From: Pseudomonadota bacterium
GTDB lineage: Bacteria; Myxococcota_A; Bradymonadia; Bradymonadales; GCA-2716585
DNA: 40,349 bases
Reading direction: 5' to 3'
NCBI GenBank assembly: GCA_005804885.1
Contig: SYOX01000247.1
Span: 1-40,349, forward strand
Shown piece after piece: positions 25,989 to 34,272 of this stretch. The notes beneath the pieces are model-generated. The model did not search any database and was not told the origin of the DNA. It saw only the letters and a program-made list of their open reading frames with translations. Positions within the stretch are counted from its first letter, which is position 1, and every line of letters starts with the position of its first letter. A program made the position numbers and the translations under genes.

Positions 25989-26738
25989 ATGCCCGACCAT
26001 CCCGATCGATATCGATTCTATGGCGATCTGGCGCCCTGGTGGCCGCTGATCTCGCCCCCCGACGATTACAAGGAGGAGGCCGCCTGGACGGTCACGGTGC
26101 TCCAGCGCGCCGCGATCCCCGTCAAGGAGGTCCTTGAGCTTGGCAGCGGCGGCGGGCACAACGCCGTTCACCTCAAGGCGCACTTTACGATGACGCTGGC
26201 CGACCTCTCGCCGGAGATGCTCGGCCTGTCCAGGGCCCTCAACCCGGAGTGCGATCACATCCTCGGCGACATGCGCGACCTGAGGCTTGGCCGCGACTTC
26301 GACGCCGTCTTCATCCACGACGCCATCGACTACATGATCACCGAGGGCGACCTTCGCCGGACCCTGGACACGGCCTTCGCCCACTGTCGGCCGGGCGGGA
26401 TCGCCGTCTTGATGCCGGACGACACCGCCGAGATGTTTGAACCCTCCACGGAGCACGGCGGCGAGGATGGTCCGGACGGCCGTGGGATTCGCTACCTGGC
26501 GTGGAGCTGGGATCCCGATCCCGAGGACACCTGGATCGCCACGGATTACGCCTTCATCCTGAGAGACGCCGAGGGTGGGACCCAGCTCGCGCACGAGACG
26601 CACCGGACGGGCCTCTTCGAGGCGAAGCGGTGGATCGCGCTCATGGTCGAGGCGGGCTTCAGAGCCGAGGCCATCGTGGAAGAGACCGACGACGACCGGA
26701 CCCCGAGGTTGATCTTCCTGGGCCACCGCGCGCTCTGA
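25989..26738 (+). CDS. Class I SAM-dependent methyltransferase
   Basis: A 249-residue cytoplasmic enzyme; ATG 25989 follows AAGGAG at eight bases. The SAM-binding motif I is VLELGSGGGHNAVHL, followed by motif II acidic end (TMTLADLSPEMLGLS), then HILGDMRDLRLGRDFDAVF and the post-I region IHDAIDYM. The second half (WSWDPDPEDTWIATDYAFIL) probably covers the substrate. The substrate cannot be told; the fold and pattern match small-molecule methyltransferases of the methyltransf_25 type. It is divergent from the reverse transcriptase, so a functional link is possible but not shown. Confidence 0.88.
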   Translation: MPDHPDRYRFYGDLAPWWPLISPPDDYKEEAAWTVTVLQRAAIPVKEVLELGSGGGHNAVHLKAHFTMTLADLSPEMLGLSRALNPECDHILGDMRDLRLGRDFDAVFIHDAIDYMITEGDLRRTLDTAFAHCRPGGIAVLMPDDTAEMFEPSTEHGGEDGPDGRGIRYLAWSWDPDPEDTWIATDYAFILRDAEGGTQLAHETHRTGLFEAKRWIALMVEAGFRAEAIVEETDDDRTPRLIFLGHRAL

Positions 26739-26953
26739 TCGGCTCGTGGCGGGAGAGGCGGGCTGTTGACGACGCCCAGGGGCTCGGGCCTGGAGGGTGG
26801 AGGCGTCGGCCTGAAGGGTGGAGGCGGCGCTGTCTGGGCGGCCTCCCTGGCCGCCGCGCTCGCGGGCTGGCGACATCAACCAGGATCTTCGATATAAAGT
26901 CGCGGCGTCCATCGATATTGTTGGTTGACATTGAGGAGGGTGGAAGGCGGGTC
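26739..26953. other. Non-coding stretch with an AT-rich inverted repeat
   Basis: No gene seen. TCAACCA (26876-26882) is inverted at 26922-26928 around an AT-rich core containing ATCGAT; it may be a terminator for the methyltransferase gene or an old insertion scar. The phrase GGGTGGAGGCG occurs twice in tandem near 26795-26825. Confidence 0.4.
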
Positions 26954-27026
26954 GCGTCGGGCTTGAGGCAGGCCTTGAGGGCGTCGAGGGTGGCCTCGGA
27001 GGGGCGGGGGCTGTCGATCTGGGGGG
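26954..27026 (-). pseudogene. Duplicated 3' fragment of the sulfotransferase gene
   Basis: 53 bases (26954-27006) are identical to 27079-27131 inside the sulfotransferase gene, and weaker similarity continues to 27026. Translated on the minus strand it reads TPQIDSPRPSEATLDAL and KACLKPDA, the counterpart of TPIDKPRPSEATLDAL in the gene. It starts directly after the gene's stop codon, in another frame, and has no start of its own. It is a remnant of a tandem duplication of about 125 bp or of a lost paralogue. Confidence 0.75.
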
Positions 27027-27830
27027 TCAGACGGACCAGTGCTTGAAGGGGAGGCCGGTCAGGTCGCGCAGGGCGTCTGCGTCGGGCTTGAGGCAGGCCT
27101 TGAGGGCGTCGAGGGTGGCCTCGGAGGGGCGAGGTTTGTCGATGGGGGTTTCGAAGAGCGGGGGGATGGCGTAGCGGAGGAGGCGACCGCCGGGCAGCCG
27201 GGAGAGCTTTCTGGCCAGCGGGGTCGGCTGGCCCTTGGCGCTGGAGCTGTGGAGGATCCTGTCGAAGCCTGGGTGGTCGAAGTCGGCGTCGACGCCCAGG
27301 AATTCGAAGGTGTGCTTGAGGGCGGCGCGTCGGTCGTTGAGGAGGTCGAGTTGATCGAGGACGAGGAGCTGGGAGCGGTCGTAGAAGGCGAGGAACTGCT
27401 CGATCTGGAAGTGGTAGCGGCTGGGGTAGACGTAGGGGTTGGTCTCGACGTTGGCGAGGGCTTCGTCGACGGGTCGGGTCTCGCGTCCGTGGGAGAGGTT
27501 GTGGACGTAGTGGGAGAGGACGCGGCTGATGGGGTCGCGGACGAGGTAGATCAGGCGGGCGTCGGGGGCGACGCCGTGCATGCGCTCGGGGACGCCTGGG
27601 AAGGTGGGGTGCTTGGTGTAGTTGGGTGAGGACTCACCGCGAAGGAGGGCGGGGTGGCCGAGCTGTCGGCGGTACCAGTTCAGGCCGCGGGGCCAGCTCT
27701 GGTGCTCGACGAAGAAGTTGAGCTCCTTGGCGCGAGACATGGTCACGTCGGGGTGGAGGTCGAGGTAGCTGTGAAGGCTGCTCGTGCCCGACTTCATCGC
27801 GCCGATGACGATGGTGAGGTTTTTGAGCAT
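27027..27830 (-). CDS. Sulfotransferase family protein
   Basis: A 267-residue protein of normal family length. The 5'-phosphosulfate loop is IVIGAMKSGTSSLHSYL near the N-terminus and the 3'-phosphate site is YLVRDPISRVLSHYVHN, both as in PAPS-dependent sulfotransferases. HPDVTMSRAKELNFF is also typical of bacterial members related to heparan sulfotransferases. It would transfer sulfate from PAPS to a carbohydrate or other acceptor. Its ATG lies one base after the stop of the zinc-ribbon/FHA gene (TGAGATG), so the two are coupled. There are no PAPS-synthesis genes in the window. Confidence 0.9.
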   Translation of the reverse strand: MLKNLTIVIGAMKSGTSSLHSYLDLHPDVTMSRAKELNFFVEHQSWPRGLNWYRRQLGHPALLRGESSPNYTKHPTFPGVPERMHGVAPDARLIYLVRDPISRVLSHYVHNLSHGRETRPVDEALANVETNPYVYPSRYHFQIEQFLAFYDRSQLLVLDQLDLLNDRRAALKHTFEFLGVDADFDHPGFDRILHSSSAKGQPTPLARKLSRLPGGRLLRYAIPPLFETPIDKPRPSEATLDALKACLKPDADALRDLTGLPFKHWSV

Positions 27831-27831
27831 C

Positions 27832-28620
27832 TCAGGCGGGGTTGACCTCGACGCGCAGGAGGTGCTGTCCCATCATGACGCAGTCGCCGTGGGAGAGTCG
27901 GGCGGCCTCGCGCAGTCGCAGGAAGGTGCCGTTGGTGGAGTCGGAGTCTTGAAGGAGGAAGCCCTTGTCGTCGTGTGAGAGGCGGGCGTGGCGCCTGGAC
28001 ATGTGGGGGTCGTCGGGGAAGTTGAGGTCGCAGCCTTCGCGGCCGATCGTGACTTCGTTGGTGGGCGAGGCGTGGATCTGGCCGACGCGGCCGCCGTCGA
28101 GGAGTTGGAGGAGCCGGAAGCGGGTGGACTTCTGGGGGGAGACGTAGCGCAGGGTGCCGTCCTGGTCGGGGTATCGCTCGGCCAGCTCGAGGTATTCGAA
28201 TTGGAAGACCTGCTGTCCGACGATGAAGCGGTCGTGGGACTTGAGGCGAGCGGGCTCACGGAGGCGCAGGAAGGTGCCGTTGAGGCTCTCCTCGTCCTTG
28301 ACGTAGAGGTCGTTCTTGTCGAGGTAGAAGAAGTTGGCGTGGAGGGGTGAGGCGAAGGGGTCGTCGTCGAGGATGACGACGCCCTCCTCGCGGCCTGCGG
28401 GGTGCTGCGCGGCGCCGAGCATGAAGCTCTGGCCGGCGTGGGCCTCGCGGGCGCCCTTGAGGACGAGGAGGCGGGCGCGGCCGGACGCCATCAGGGGGCT
28501 CAGGGGCTGGGTGTTGCGCTTGCGGGGGGGGGCTTTTTCGAGGGCGGCGCCGCATTGACCGCAGAAGGTGTGGTCGGGGGGGACAGGGGCGCTGCACTGC
28601 CAGCAGGGGATGTTGTTCAT
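27832..28620 (-). CDS. Zinc-ribbon protein with two FHA domains
   Basis: A 262-residue soluble protein from the ATG at 28620; a start at 28689 is possible, neither having a good ribosome site. The N-terminus is a zinc ribbon (CWQC...CGQC, residues about 6-24). Two forkhead-associated domains follow, about 45-155 and 165-260. The second has the full phosphothreonine-binding pattern (VTIGREGCDLNF, MSRRHARLSHDD, DSDSTNGTFLRLRE). The first is degenerate at the GR and SRxH positions (HPAGREEGVVI, ASPLHANFF) but keeps LNGTFLRL. It probably reads Ser/Thr phosphorylation by a kinase outside the window. It is coupled to the sulfotransferase gene, an unusual partner. Confidence 0.88.
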   Translation of the reverse strand: MNNIPCWQCSAPVPPDHTFCGQCGAALEKAPPRKRNTQPLSPLMASGRARLLVLKGAREAHAGQSFMLGAAQHPAGREEGVVILDDDPFASPLHANFFYLDKNDLYVKDEESLNGTFLRLREPARLKSHDRFIVGQQVFQFEYLELAERYPDQDGTLRYVSPQKSTRFRLLQLLDGGRVGQIHASPTNEVTIGREGCDLNFPDDPHMSRRHARLSHDDKGFLLQDSDSTNGTFLRLREAARLSHGDCVMMGQHLLRVEVNPA

Positions 28621-28743
28621 GGTGGCCGCTGTGGGTTGGGTCGCATCGCGCGTGCGGCGACGGGGAGCGCCGGTCGCCTTGGGCATCATACACCGTCGTG
28701 GTGCGGGCTCACAACGCCCGTCGTCGCCGTGGGGCGATGGGGG

Positions 28744-31700
28744 TCAGGGGCGGGCGTTGGAGGCGTCGCGCAGCGCGGGGTCCGGGTCGTCCTTGAAGGG
28801 GGCCAGGGCGCGGTCGGCGTCGGCGCCGCCGATGAGCGCCAGGGCGCGGACGATCTCGACGCGGACGGGCGGCGAGGCGCCCGCGAGGTTCTGGATCAGG
28901 GCTGGGACGGCCTTGGGGTCGCGGAGCATGCCGAGGCCGCCGGCGGCGTTGGCCCGCACCCAGGTGTAGTCGTCGGCCAGGGCGCGGGTCAGGGCGTCGA
29001 GGGCGGCGGCGTCGCGCAGCATCCCGAGGGCCGTGGCGGCGTGGGCCCGCGAGGTCCAGGCCTTGTCGCCGCTCAGGCGGGCGATGAGGGGCGCCAGGGC
29101 CTTCTTGTCGCCCAGGCTGCCGAGGGCCAGCGCGGCCTTGCGGCGGACGTCCTGGTGTTCGTCGTCGAGGGCGGCGATGAGCTTGTCGACGGCGGCCTGA
29201 TCGCCGATCTTGCCCAGGACGCCGGCGGCGTGCGCGCGCACCAGCGGGGCGTCGTCGGTCAGGAGCTTGCGCAGCGGGGCGGCGAGCCTGGCGCCGATGC
29301 GGCCGAGCGCTTCGAGGGTCTGGGCGCGGCGAGCGGGGTCCTCGGGCAGGTTCCAGGTCAGCGCGCCGAGGCTGATGTGGTCGGGGGCCTGATCGAGGTC
29401 GCTGAGGATGGCCACGAGGCGAGCCGAGTCCGAGCGCTCGATCTGGCGCTCCAGCAGCGCGGCGATGCTTTTTTCGCCCTCGATGATCGCGTGGTCGCCC
29501 TGGCCGCCGCGCGAGAGCAGGTCCTCGGAGAGCAGGACGTTGAGCAGGAAGGGGACGTCGAGGGTGGTGGTGCTGGCGTTGAAGAAGCCGACGTTCTCCT
29601 CCCAGACGACATAGGGGACGCGCTGCCCGGCGGGATCGGGGCCGAGGCGCAGCAGGGCCTTGCCGGCGACCTCGCGCACCTCGGGGTCGGAGGACCAGTA
29701 GGCTTCCAGGAGGGCTTCGAGGGCTTCGAGCGAGCCGATGTTGCCCAGCGCCCAGGCGGCCATGCGGCGCACCTGGAGCTCCCTGTCCTCCTTGAGGGCC
29801 TGGACGAGCCAGGTCTGGCCCTTGGCGTCCCCGAGGGCGCCGAGGCCCCAGGCGGCGGCCACGCGGACCTCGACCTTGGCGTCGCGCTCGGTGGGCAGCG
29901 AGAGGCGCTTGCCCAGCACGGGCACGGCGTCGGGGCCGCCCGTGCGGCCCAGGCCGATGGCGGCCAGCGCCCGGATCGTCCACAGGGGGTCCTCCTCCAT
30001 GAGGCTCTTGAGCGGCCCGGCGGCCTCCTTGGTGTTCATGCGGCCGAGCGACCAGACGGCGATCTCGCGCACGGTGGCGTTGGGGTCGCGCGTGGCGCGC
30101 TTCATCGGCTCGAGCGCGCGGGGGTCGCCGAGCTTGCCGGCGGCCAGCGCGGCCTGGATCCGCAAGGTCTGGTCCTCGTTGTCGAGCATCCTGGCCAGCG
30201 GCAGGGCGGCGTTGGGGTTGCGCAGGTTGCCCAGGATGCGGATCGCGATGGTCTGCTGGCTCAGGTCGTTCTCGGTCAGCGCCGCCAGCAGCGGGCCGAT
30301 GGCCCGGCGGCTGATGTCCATCAGGCTCTCTTCGGCGGCCTTGCGCAGCGCCGGGGAGCCGTAGTCGGCCTCGGCGATCAGCGAGCGGGTCATCCGGTCG
30401 TAGAGCTCGATCTGGAGCTGGCCGAAGACCTTGCGGGTGGGGTTGGCCGCGATGAGCGGGGTCAGATCCCGCTCCAGCTTGTCGAGCTCGGCCAGCGCGT
30501 CGTTGATGTCGATGGACTTGCGGCCGGCGCGCAGCACCACGCTCTCGTCGCGGCTCTTGCGCACGAGCTGTCGGTAGAGCTGATCGGCGTCGCGCACCTT
30601 GTCGAGCGCCAGGTAGATCTCGGCCAGCTCCAGGGTGTAGCCGTAGGCCATCGGGTCGAGCTCCAGGGCCGTGCGGTACTCGTCGGCCGCCCTGGGCAGA
30701 TCCTGCATCTGGGCGTAGATCTGGCCGAGCCGGGCGTGGGCGTTGGCGTCGCTGGGGTTGAGGTCGACCATCATCGAGGCGAACTCGACGGCCTGCGCGT
30801 CCTCGTAGAGCTTCAGGCTCAGCTCCGCGATCCGGTGGTAGTAGTCCCTGGCCCGCTGGGGGTTCAGGCGCGCCATCTGGCGCAGGGTCTCGATGCTCTT
30901 CTGGTGGTCGTTGGTCTCGGTGTAGATCTTGTTGAGCGCCAGCAGCGCCTCCAGATCCTCCGCGTCTCGGTCCAGGATCTTGCGAAAGACCGCTTCGGCG
31001 TTGGCGAAGTCCTTGAGCGCGATGTAGCCCTCGCCGAGGAAGTAGCCGGCGTCCAGATCGGGCTGCTCGCGCTCGAAGGCCTGCCGGAGGGCGGGCAGCT
31101 TGCCGCTCAGGGTGCCCTGGCGGTGGTAGATCTTGATGATCTCGCTGCGCGCCTCGCGCTTGAGGTGCTGGCGGGTGGTCCGGGTCAGCAGGGCCTGCCA
31201 GGCCTCGACGGCGCGGGTCAGATCGCGGCCCCGCTCGTGGATCAGGGCCAGGGAGCGGTAGAGCTGATCGTTGGCCGGATCGGCGGCGATGGCCTTGTCG
31301 ACCTCCTCGATGGCCTCGCGGATCATGTTGTGATCCGCGTAGATCTGGCCCAGCATCGCGTGCGCCTCGGACTTGGGCAGCCCGGAGGTCAGGATCTTGC
31401 GCCAGCTCTCCAGGGCCTTGTCCCTCTTGCCCTCCTGCCAGTGGAACTCGCCCAGGTTGGTCAGGAAGCTCGGGTCGCGCGGCGCCAGCTTGACGAGCTT
31501 CTGGAACTGATCCAGGACCTTGTCGCGCATGTCCCATTGGTAGTAGAGATCGGCGAGGTTGCTCTGGACCGTGGCGTCGCTGGCGAAGGAGCGCGAGAGC
31601 TTGTCGGTGGTCGACAAGGCGCTCTTCTTGTCGTTCTTCTCCCAGTAGAGCTTGGCCAGATCGAACTGGTAGCTGGGCTGGCCGGGCTCGGCCTTGATCA

Positions 31701-32829
31701 GATCGATGTAGGCCTTGATGACCTCGTCGCGCTCGCCGCGCCGGTCGAGCAGGTGGATGATCTTCAGGCGCGCGTCGACGCTGCCCCGGTTCTTGCCCAG
31801 GGCCACCTTGTAGAAGCGCATCGCGTCCTGCTCGCGGCCCATCTCGTCGTAGAGGCCGGCGATCGTCATGGCCTGCTCGTAGCTGGGGCTCTTCCACTGC
31901 TGGGTGTAGAGCTCGACCAGCCCGTTGAGGTCATTGCGGTCGCGGTAGACGGCGATGGTGAGCTGCTCGATCTCCTGGCGCAGGTAGCTGTCGGAGGACA
32001 CCAGCGCCAGGACCTGCTTCCAGCTCTCCAGGGCCTCCTCGTAGCGGCCCATCGCGGCGTAGACCTCCCCGATGGCCTTGAGGGACTCGGCCCGGGTCTT
32101 GACGTTGCGGCCCGAGTCCGAGAGCATCTTCTTGTACTCGGCCAGCGACTCCTCGTAGCGCTTGTTCTCCTTGAGGCGCGAGGCGTACTCGCCCTGGGCA
32201 AAGTCGCTGTCGTCCAGGCCGATCATCTGGCGGTAGTAGCGCTCGGCGCCGGCCCAGTCCTGGCGCGAGAAGGCCAGATCGGCCAGATCGCGCAGGATCT
32301 CCAGCTTGCGATCCTTGTTCTTCTCCAGCGACAGCGCCTTTTCGAAGGCCGCCAGCGACTCCTCGGTCCGCCTGGCCTTCTGGAGCGCCATGCCGTAGCC
32401 GAGCCAGGCCGTGGCGTCGTTCTTGTCGATGTCGATGGCGGCCTTGTAGGCGTCGATGGCCTCGGGGTAGCGCTGGGCGGCCTTGAGCAGGTGACCGAGG
32501 ATGAGGCGGTGGGCGATCTGGCGAGGGTTGGCCTCGACCTTCTGGCGCGTCTCCTCAATCAGCTTGTCCATCTGCTGGCCGTAGCCGACCAGCTTGACGA
32601 GCTGCTGGAAGATGTAGCCCTCCTGCGGGTTCTTCTCCAGCAGCCCCTTGTACTGCTCGATCTTCTCGGCCAGGAGGGCCGGGTCCGACTCCTGCGGATC
32701 GCCCTGGGCCTGCGCCAGCCCGGGCGCCATCGGCGCAGCCAGCGCCAGCGCCAGCGCCAGCAGGATCCCCCGCGCGCGCCTCTTGAGGCCCCGAGGGCCG
32801 CGTCCGTCGATCTCAAGCACGTCGCTCAT
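28744..32829 (-). CDS. Large exported TPR-HEAT repeat protein
   Basis: A 1361-residue protein. The ATG at 32829 follows GGGTGGGAG closely and gives a signal peptide (LLALALALAAPMAPGLAQAQ). Residues about 45-700 are tetratricopeptide repeats in unbroken series (for example AIDAYKAAIDIDKNDATAWL, AEYRTALELDPMAYGYTLEL). From about 720 to the end are HEAT/PBS-lyase-type repeats (ALGSLGDKKALAPLIARLSG, AAGGLGMLRDPKAVPALIQN, VRANAAGGLG). A non-repeat segment near 1040-1100 (VWEENVGFFNASTTT) interrupts the HEAT part. No enzyme motif is visible. A periplasmic scaffold is the most likely role. Its start overlaps the end of the upstream membrane-protein gene by 17 bases, suggesting coupling. Confidence 0.87.
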   Translation of the reverse strand: MSDVLEIDGRGPRGLKRRARGILLALALALAAPMAPGLAQAQGDPQESDPALLAEKIEQYKGLLEKNPQEGYIFQQLVKLVGYGQQMDKLIEETRQKVEANPRQIAHRLILGHLLKAAQRYPEAIDAYKAAIDIDKNDATAWLGYGMALQKARRTEESLAAFEKALSLEKNKDRKLEILRDLADLAFSRQDWAGAERYYRQMIGLDDSDFAQGEYASRLKENKRYEESLAEYKKMLSDSGRNVKTRAESLKAIGEVYAAMGRYEEALESWKQVLALVSSDSYLRQEIEQLTIAVYRDRNDLNGLVELYTQQWKSPSYEQAMTIAGLYDEMGREQDAMRFYKVALGKNRGSVDARLKIIHLLDRRGERDEVIKAYIDLIKAEPGQPSYQFDLAKLYWEKNDKKSALSTTDKLSRSFASDATVQSNLADLYYQWDMRDKVLDQFQKLVKLAPRDPSFLTNLGEFHWQEGKRDKALESWRKILTSGLPKSEAHAMLGQIYADHNMIREAIEEVDKAIAADPANDQLYRSLALIHERGRDLTRAVEAWQALLTRTTRQHLKREARSEIIKIYHRQGTLSGKLPALRQAFEREQPDLDAGYFLGEGYIALKDFANAEAVFRKILDRDAEDLEALLALNKIYTETNDHQKSIETLRQMARLNPQRARDYYHRIAELSLKLYEDAQAVEFASMMVDLNPSDANAHARLGQIYAQMQDLPRAADEYRTALELDPMAYGYTLELAEIYLALDKVRDADQLYRQLVRKSRDESVVLRAGRKSIDINDALAELDKLERDLTPLIAANPTRKVFGQLQIELYDRMTRSLIAEADYGSPALRKAAEESLMDISRRAIGPLLAALTENDLSQQTIAIRILGNLRNPNAALPLARMLDNEDQTLRIQAALAAGKLGDPRALEPMKRATRDPNATVREIAVWSLGRMNTKEAAGPLKSLMEEDPLWTIRALAAIGLGRTGGPDAVPVLGKRLSLPTERDAKVEVRVAAAWGLGALGDAKGQTWLVQALKEDRELQVRRMAAWALGNIGSLEALEALLEAYWSSDPEVREVAGKALLRLGPDPAGQRVPYVVWEENVGFFNASTTTLDVPFLLNVLLSEDLLSRGGQGDHAIIEGEKSIAALLERQIERSDSARLVAILSDLDQAPDHISLGALTWNLPEDPARRAQTLEALGRIGARLAAPLRKLLTDDAPLVRAHAAGVLGKIGDQAAVDKLIAALDDEHQDVRRKAALALGSLGDKKALAPLIARLSGDKAWTSRAHAATALGMLRDAAALDALTRALADDYTWVRANAAGGLGMLRDPKAVPALIQNLAGASPPVRVEIVRALALIGGADADRALAPFKDDPDPALRDASNARP

Positions 32830-33397
32830 CTCCCACCCCAGGTTGCGAAACACCGAGGTCAACACCCTCGGCAAGCCCGCTCTTCCCGACCGCGCCCAGG
32901 TGCCGCCGCAGGCTGGCCTCGATCCCGGCCAGCTCCTCGCTGCCCCACCACGCCCTGGCCAGCACCGCCTCGCCGCCCGAGGCCAGCCGCAGCGCCAGCA
33001 CCCGCCCCCCCGAGCGCCGCTCGACGGCCACGATGGCCGACAGCGGCGCCTCCAGGCCGATCTCCGGGCGCCACAGCAGCGTCCGGGTGTGCTCCATGAC
33101 CTCCTGCCGCCCGAACTCCCAGCGCGCCGTCCGAAAGGCCCTCCAGAGGCCCATCAGCAGAACGACCAGCCCGAAGATCCCCGCCATCATCTCCAGAAAA
33201 ATCGGCAGGGCCTCGTCCTTGTTGATGTAATTGCCAAAGAGGTCGGGGATGAAGATCGCCACGACCAGGCAGGCCCAGGGCAGCGCGGACAGCCCCCCCG
33301 CGACAAACTCGCGCGCCCGCCCCGCCGAGGTCAGCTCCAGGGTCCAGCGCCGGGCGCCGCCGGCTGGTTGCGATCCCTCCTCTATGCGATACTTCAA
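32813..33397 (-). CDS. Membrane protein with two transmembrane helices, upstream of the TPR-HEAT gene
   Basis: About 194 residues from a TTG at 33397 (LKYRIEEG), chosen because the upstream part of the open frame (to 33499) reads as low-complexity Gly/Cys; the start is uncertain. Two hydrophobic helices are seen, GLSALPWACLVVAIFIPDLF and LEMMAGIFGLVVLLMGLW. A soluble C-terminal domain follows (EFGRQEVMEHTRTLLWRPEI, then IVAVERRSGGRVLALRLASG), which resembles the PH-like domain of small bacterial membrane proteins. It overlaps the TPR-HEAT gene start by 17 bases. The name is unknown. Confidence 0.6.
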   Translation of the reverse strand: MKYRIEEGSQPAGGARRWTLELTSAGRAREFVAGGLSALPWACLVVAIFIPDLFGNYINKDEALPIFLEMMAGIFGLVVLLMGLWRAFRTARWEFGRQEVMEHTRTLLWRPEIGLEAPLSAIVAVERRSGGRVLALRLASGGEAVLARAWWGSEELAGIEASLRRHLGAVGKSGLAEGVDLGVSQPGVGDERRA

Positions 33398-33414
33398 GGT
33401 CTGACTGCCCTTCG

Positions 33415-34248
33415 GTGACTGGATTGAGCGACCTGACGGCACATTACGAGCGATCACCCATAGAACGCAAACACACCCTCCCCCACCTCCGGCGCTCACC
33501 TCCCCCGGCCACCGCGCGGACTCCGCCGTCGCTCCTCGCCCTGGCGGCCTTCGCCCTGGCCTGCGGCGACGATCCCGCGACGCCGCCGCAGGAGCCCCCG
33601 CCGCCTGAGGATCCGCCCTGCAGCCGCACCAGCGAGGCCGGCTACGTCCGCACCGACAGCCGCTTCACCGAGGGGCCGGTGTTCTGGCCCGCCGAGGCCG
33701 TCGAGGGCTGCATCCCGGTGGCCTTTGACCCCGTCGGCTCCAAGGATCTGCCCGCAGCCGCTGCGCGCGACGCCCTCTGGCGCGCCGCCGACTCCTGGGC
33801 GGCCGCCGCCGAGGGCTGCGGCGCCCCGCTGTGCCTGCGCGACGGCGGCGACGTCCCCCGCGACGAGGGGCTCGGCTTGCGCGAGGGCGGCCCGAACCAC
33901 AACCTCGTCACCTTCACGGTCGACGCGGCGACCTGGGACGCCCTCCAGAGCCCGACGGTGATCGCCGTGACCACCACCACCATCAACGCCCGCACCGGCG
34001 CCCTCGTCGACGCCGACGTCAACCTCAACGACGCCCACTTCCTCTTCGCAGACGACGAGGTCGGCGCGCCGCCCGACGCGCTGGATCTGGAGACCGTCCT
34101 GCGCCATGAGCTCGGGCACCTGCTCGGCTTTGACCACGGCGCCGACCCGGGCAGCGTCATGTTCCCCACCGAGGCGTCCGGGGGAGAGCGCAGAGGGCTC
34201 TCGGGCGACGACGTCGCAGGGATCTGCGAGGCCTTTGGCTGTTATTGA
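33415..34248 (+). CDS. Matrixin-like zinc metalloprotease lipoprotein
   Basis: About 277 residues from a GTG at 33415; TTG at 33424 is also possible and neither has a good ribosome site. A signal region ends AAFALAC with a Pro-rich linker (PPQEPPPPEDPP). The catalytic zinc motif is HELGHLLGFDH (His231, Glu232, His235, His241) with a Met-turn SVMF, the metzincin M10/matrixin pattern. DADVNLNDAHFLF is the usual strand before the active-site helix. It would cleave proteins or peptides outside the inner membrane. No pro-domain with a cysteine switch is seen. It is divergent from the membrane-protein gene and converges on the PPC lipoprotein. Confidence 0.88.
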   Translation: MTGLSDLTAHYERSPIERKHTLPHLRRSPPPATARTPPSLLALAAFALACGDDPATPPQEPPPPEDPPCSRTSEAGYVRTDSRFTEGPVFWPAEAVEGCIPVAFDPVGSKDLPAAAARDALWRAADSWAAAAEGCGAPLCLRDGGDVPRDEGLGLREGGPNHNLVTFTVDAATWDALQSPTVIAVTTTTINARTGALVDADVNLNDAHFLFADDEVGAPPDALDLETVLRHELGHLLGFDHGADPGSVMFPTEASGGERRGLSGDDVAGICEAFGCY

Positions 34249-34272
34249 TGCGGGGAGCGGGCGGCGCAACGG

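Noticed and set aside
28402..33099. A 1565-codon open frame on the plus strand, antisense to the TPR-HEAT gene
   Set aside because: It mirrors the codon structure of the real gene in GC-rich DNA; its product is Leu/Gly/Val/Asp-rich without domains or a ribosome site.
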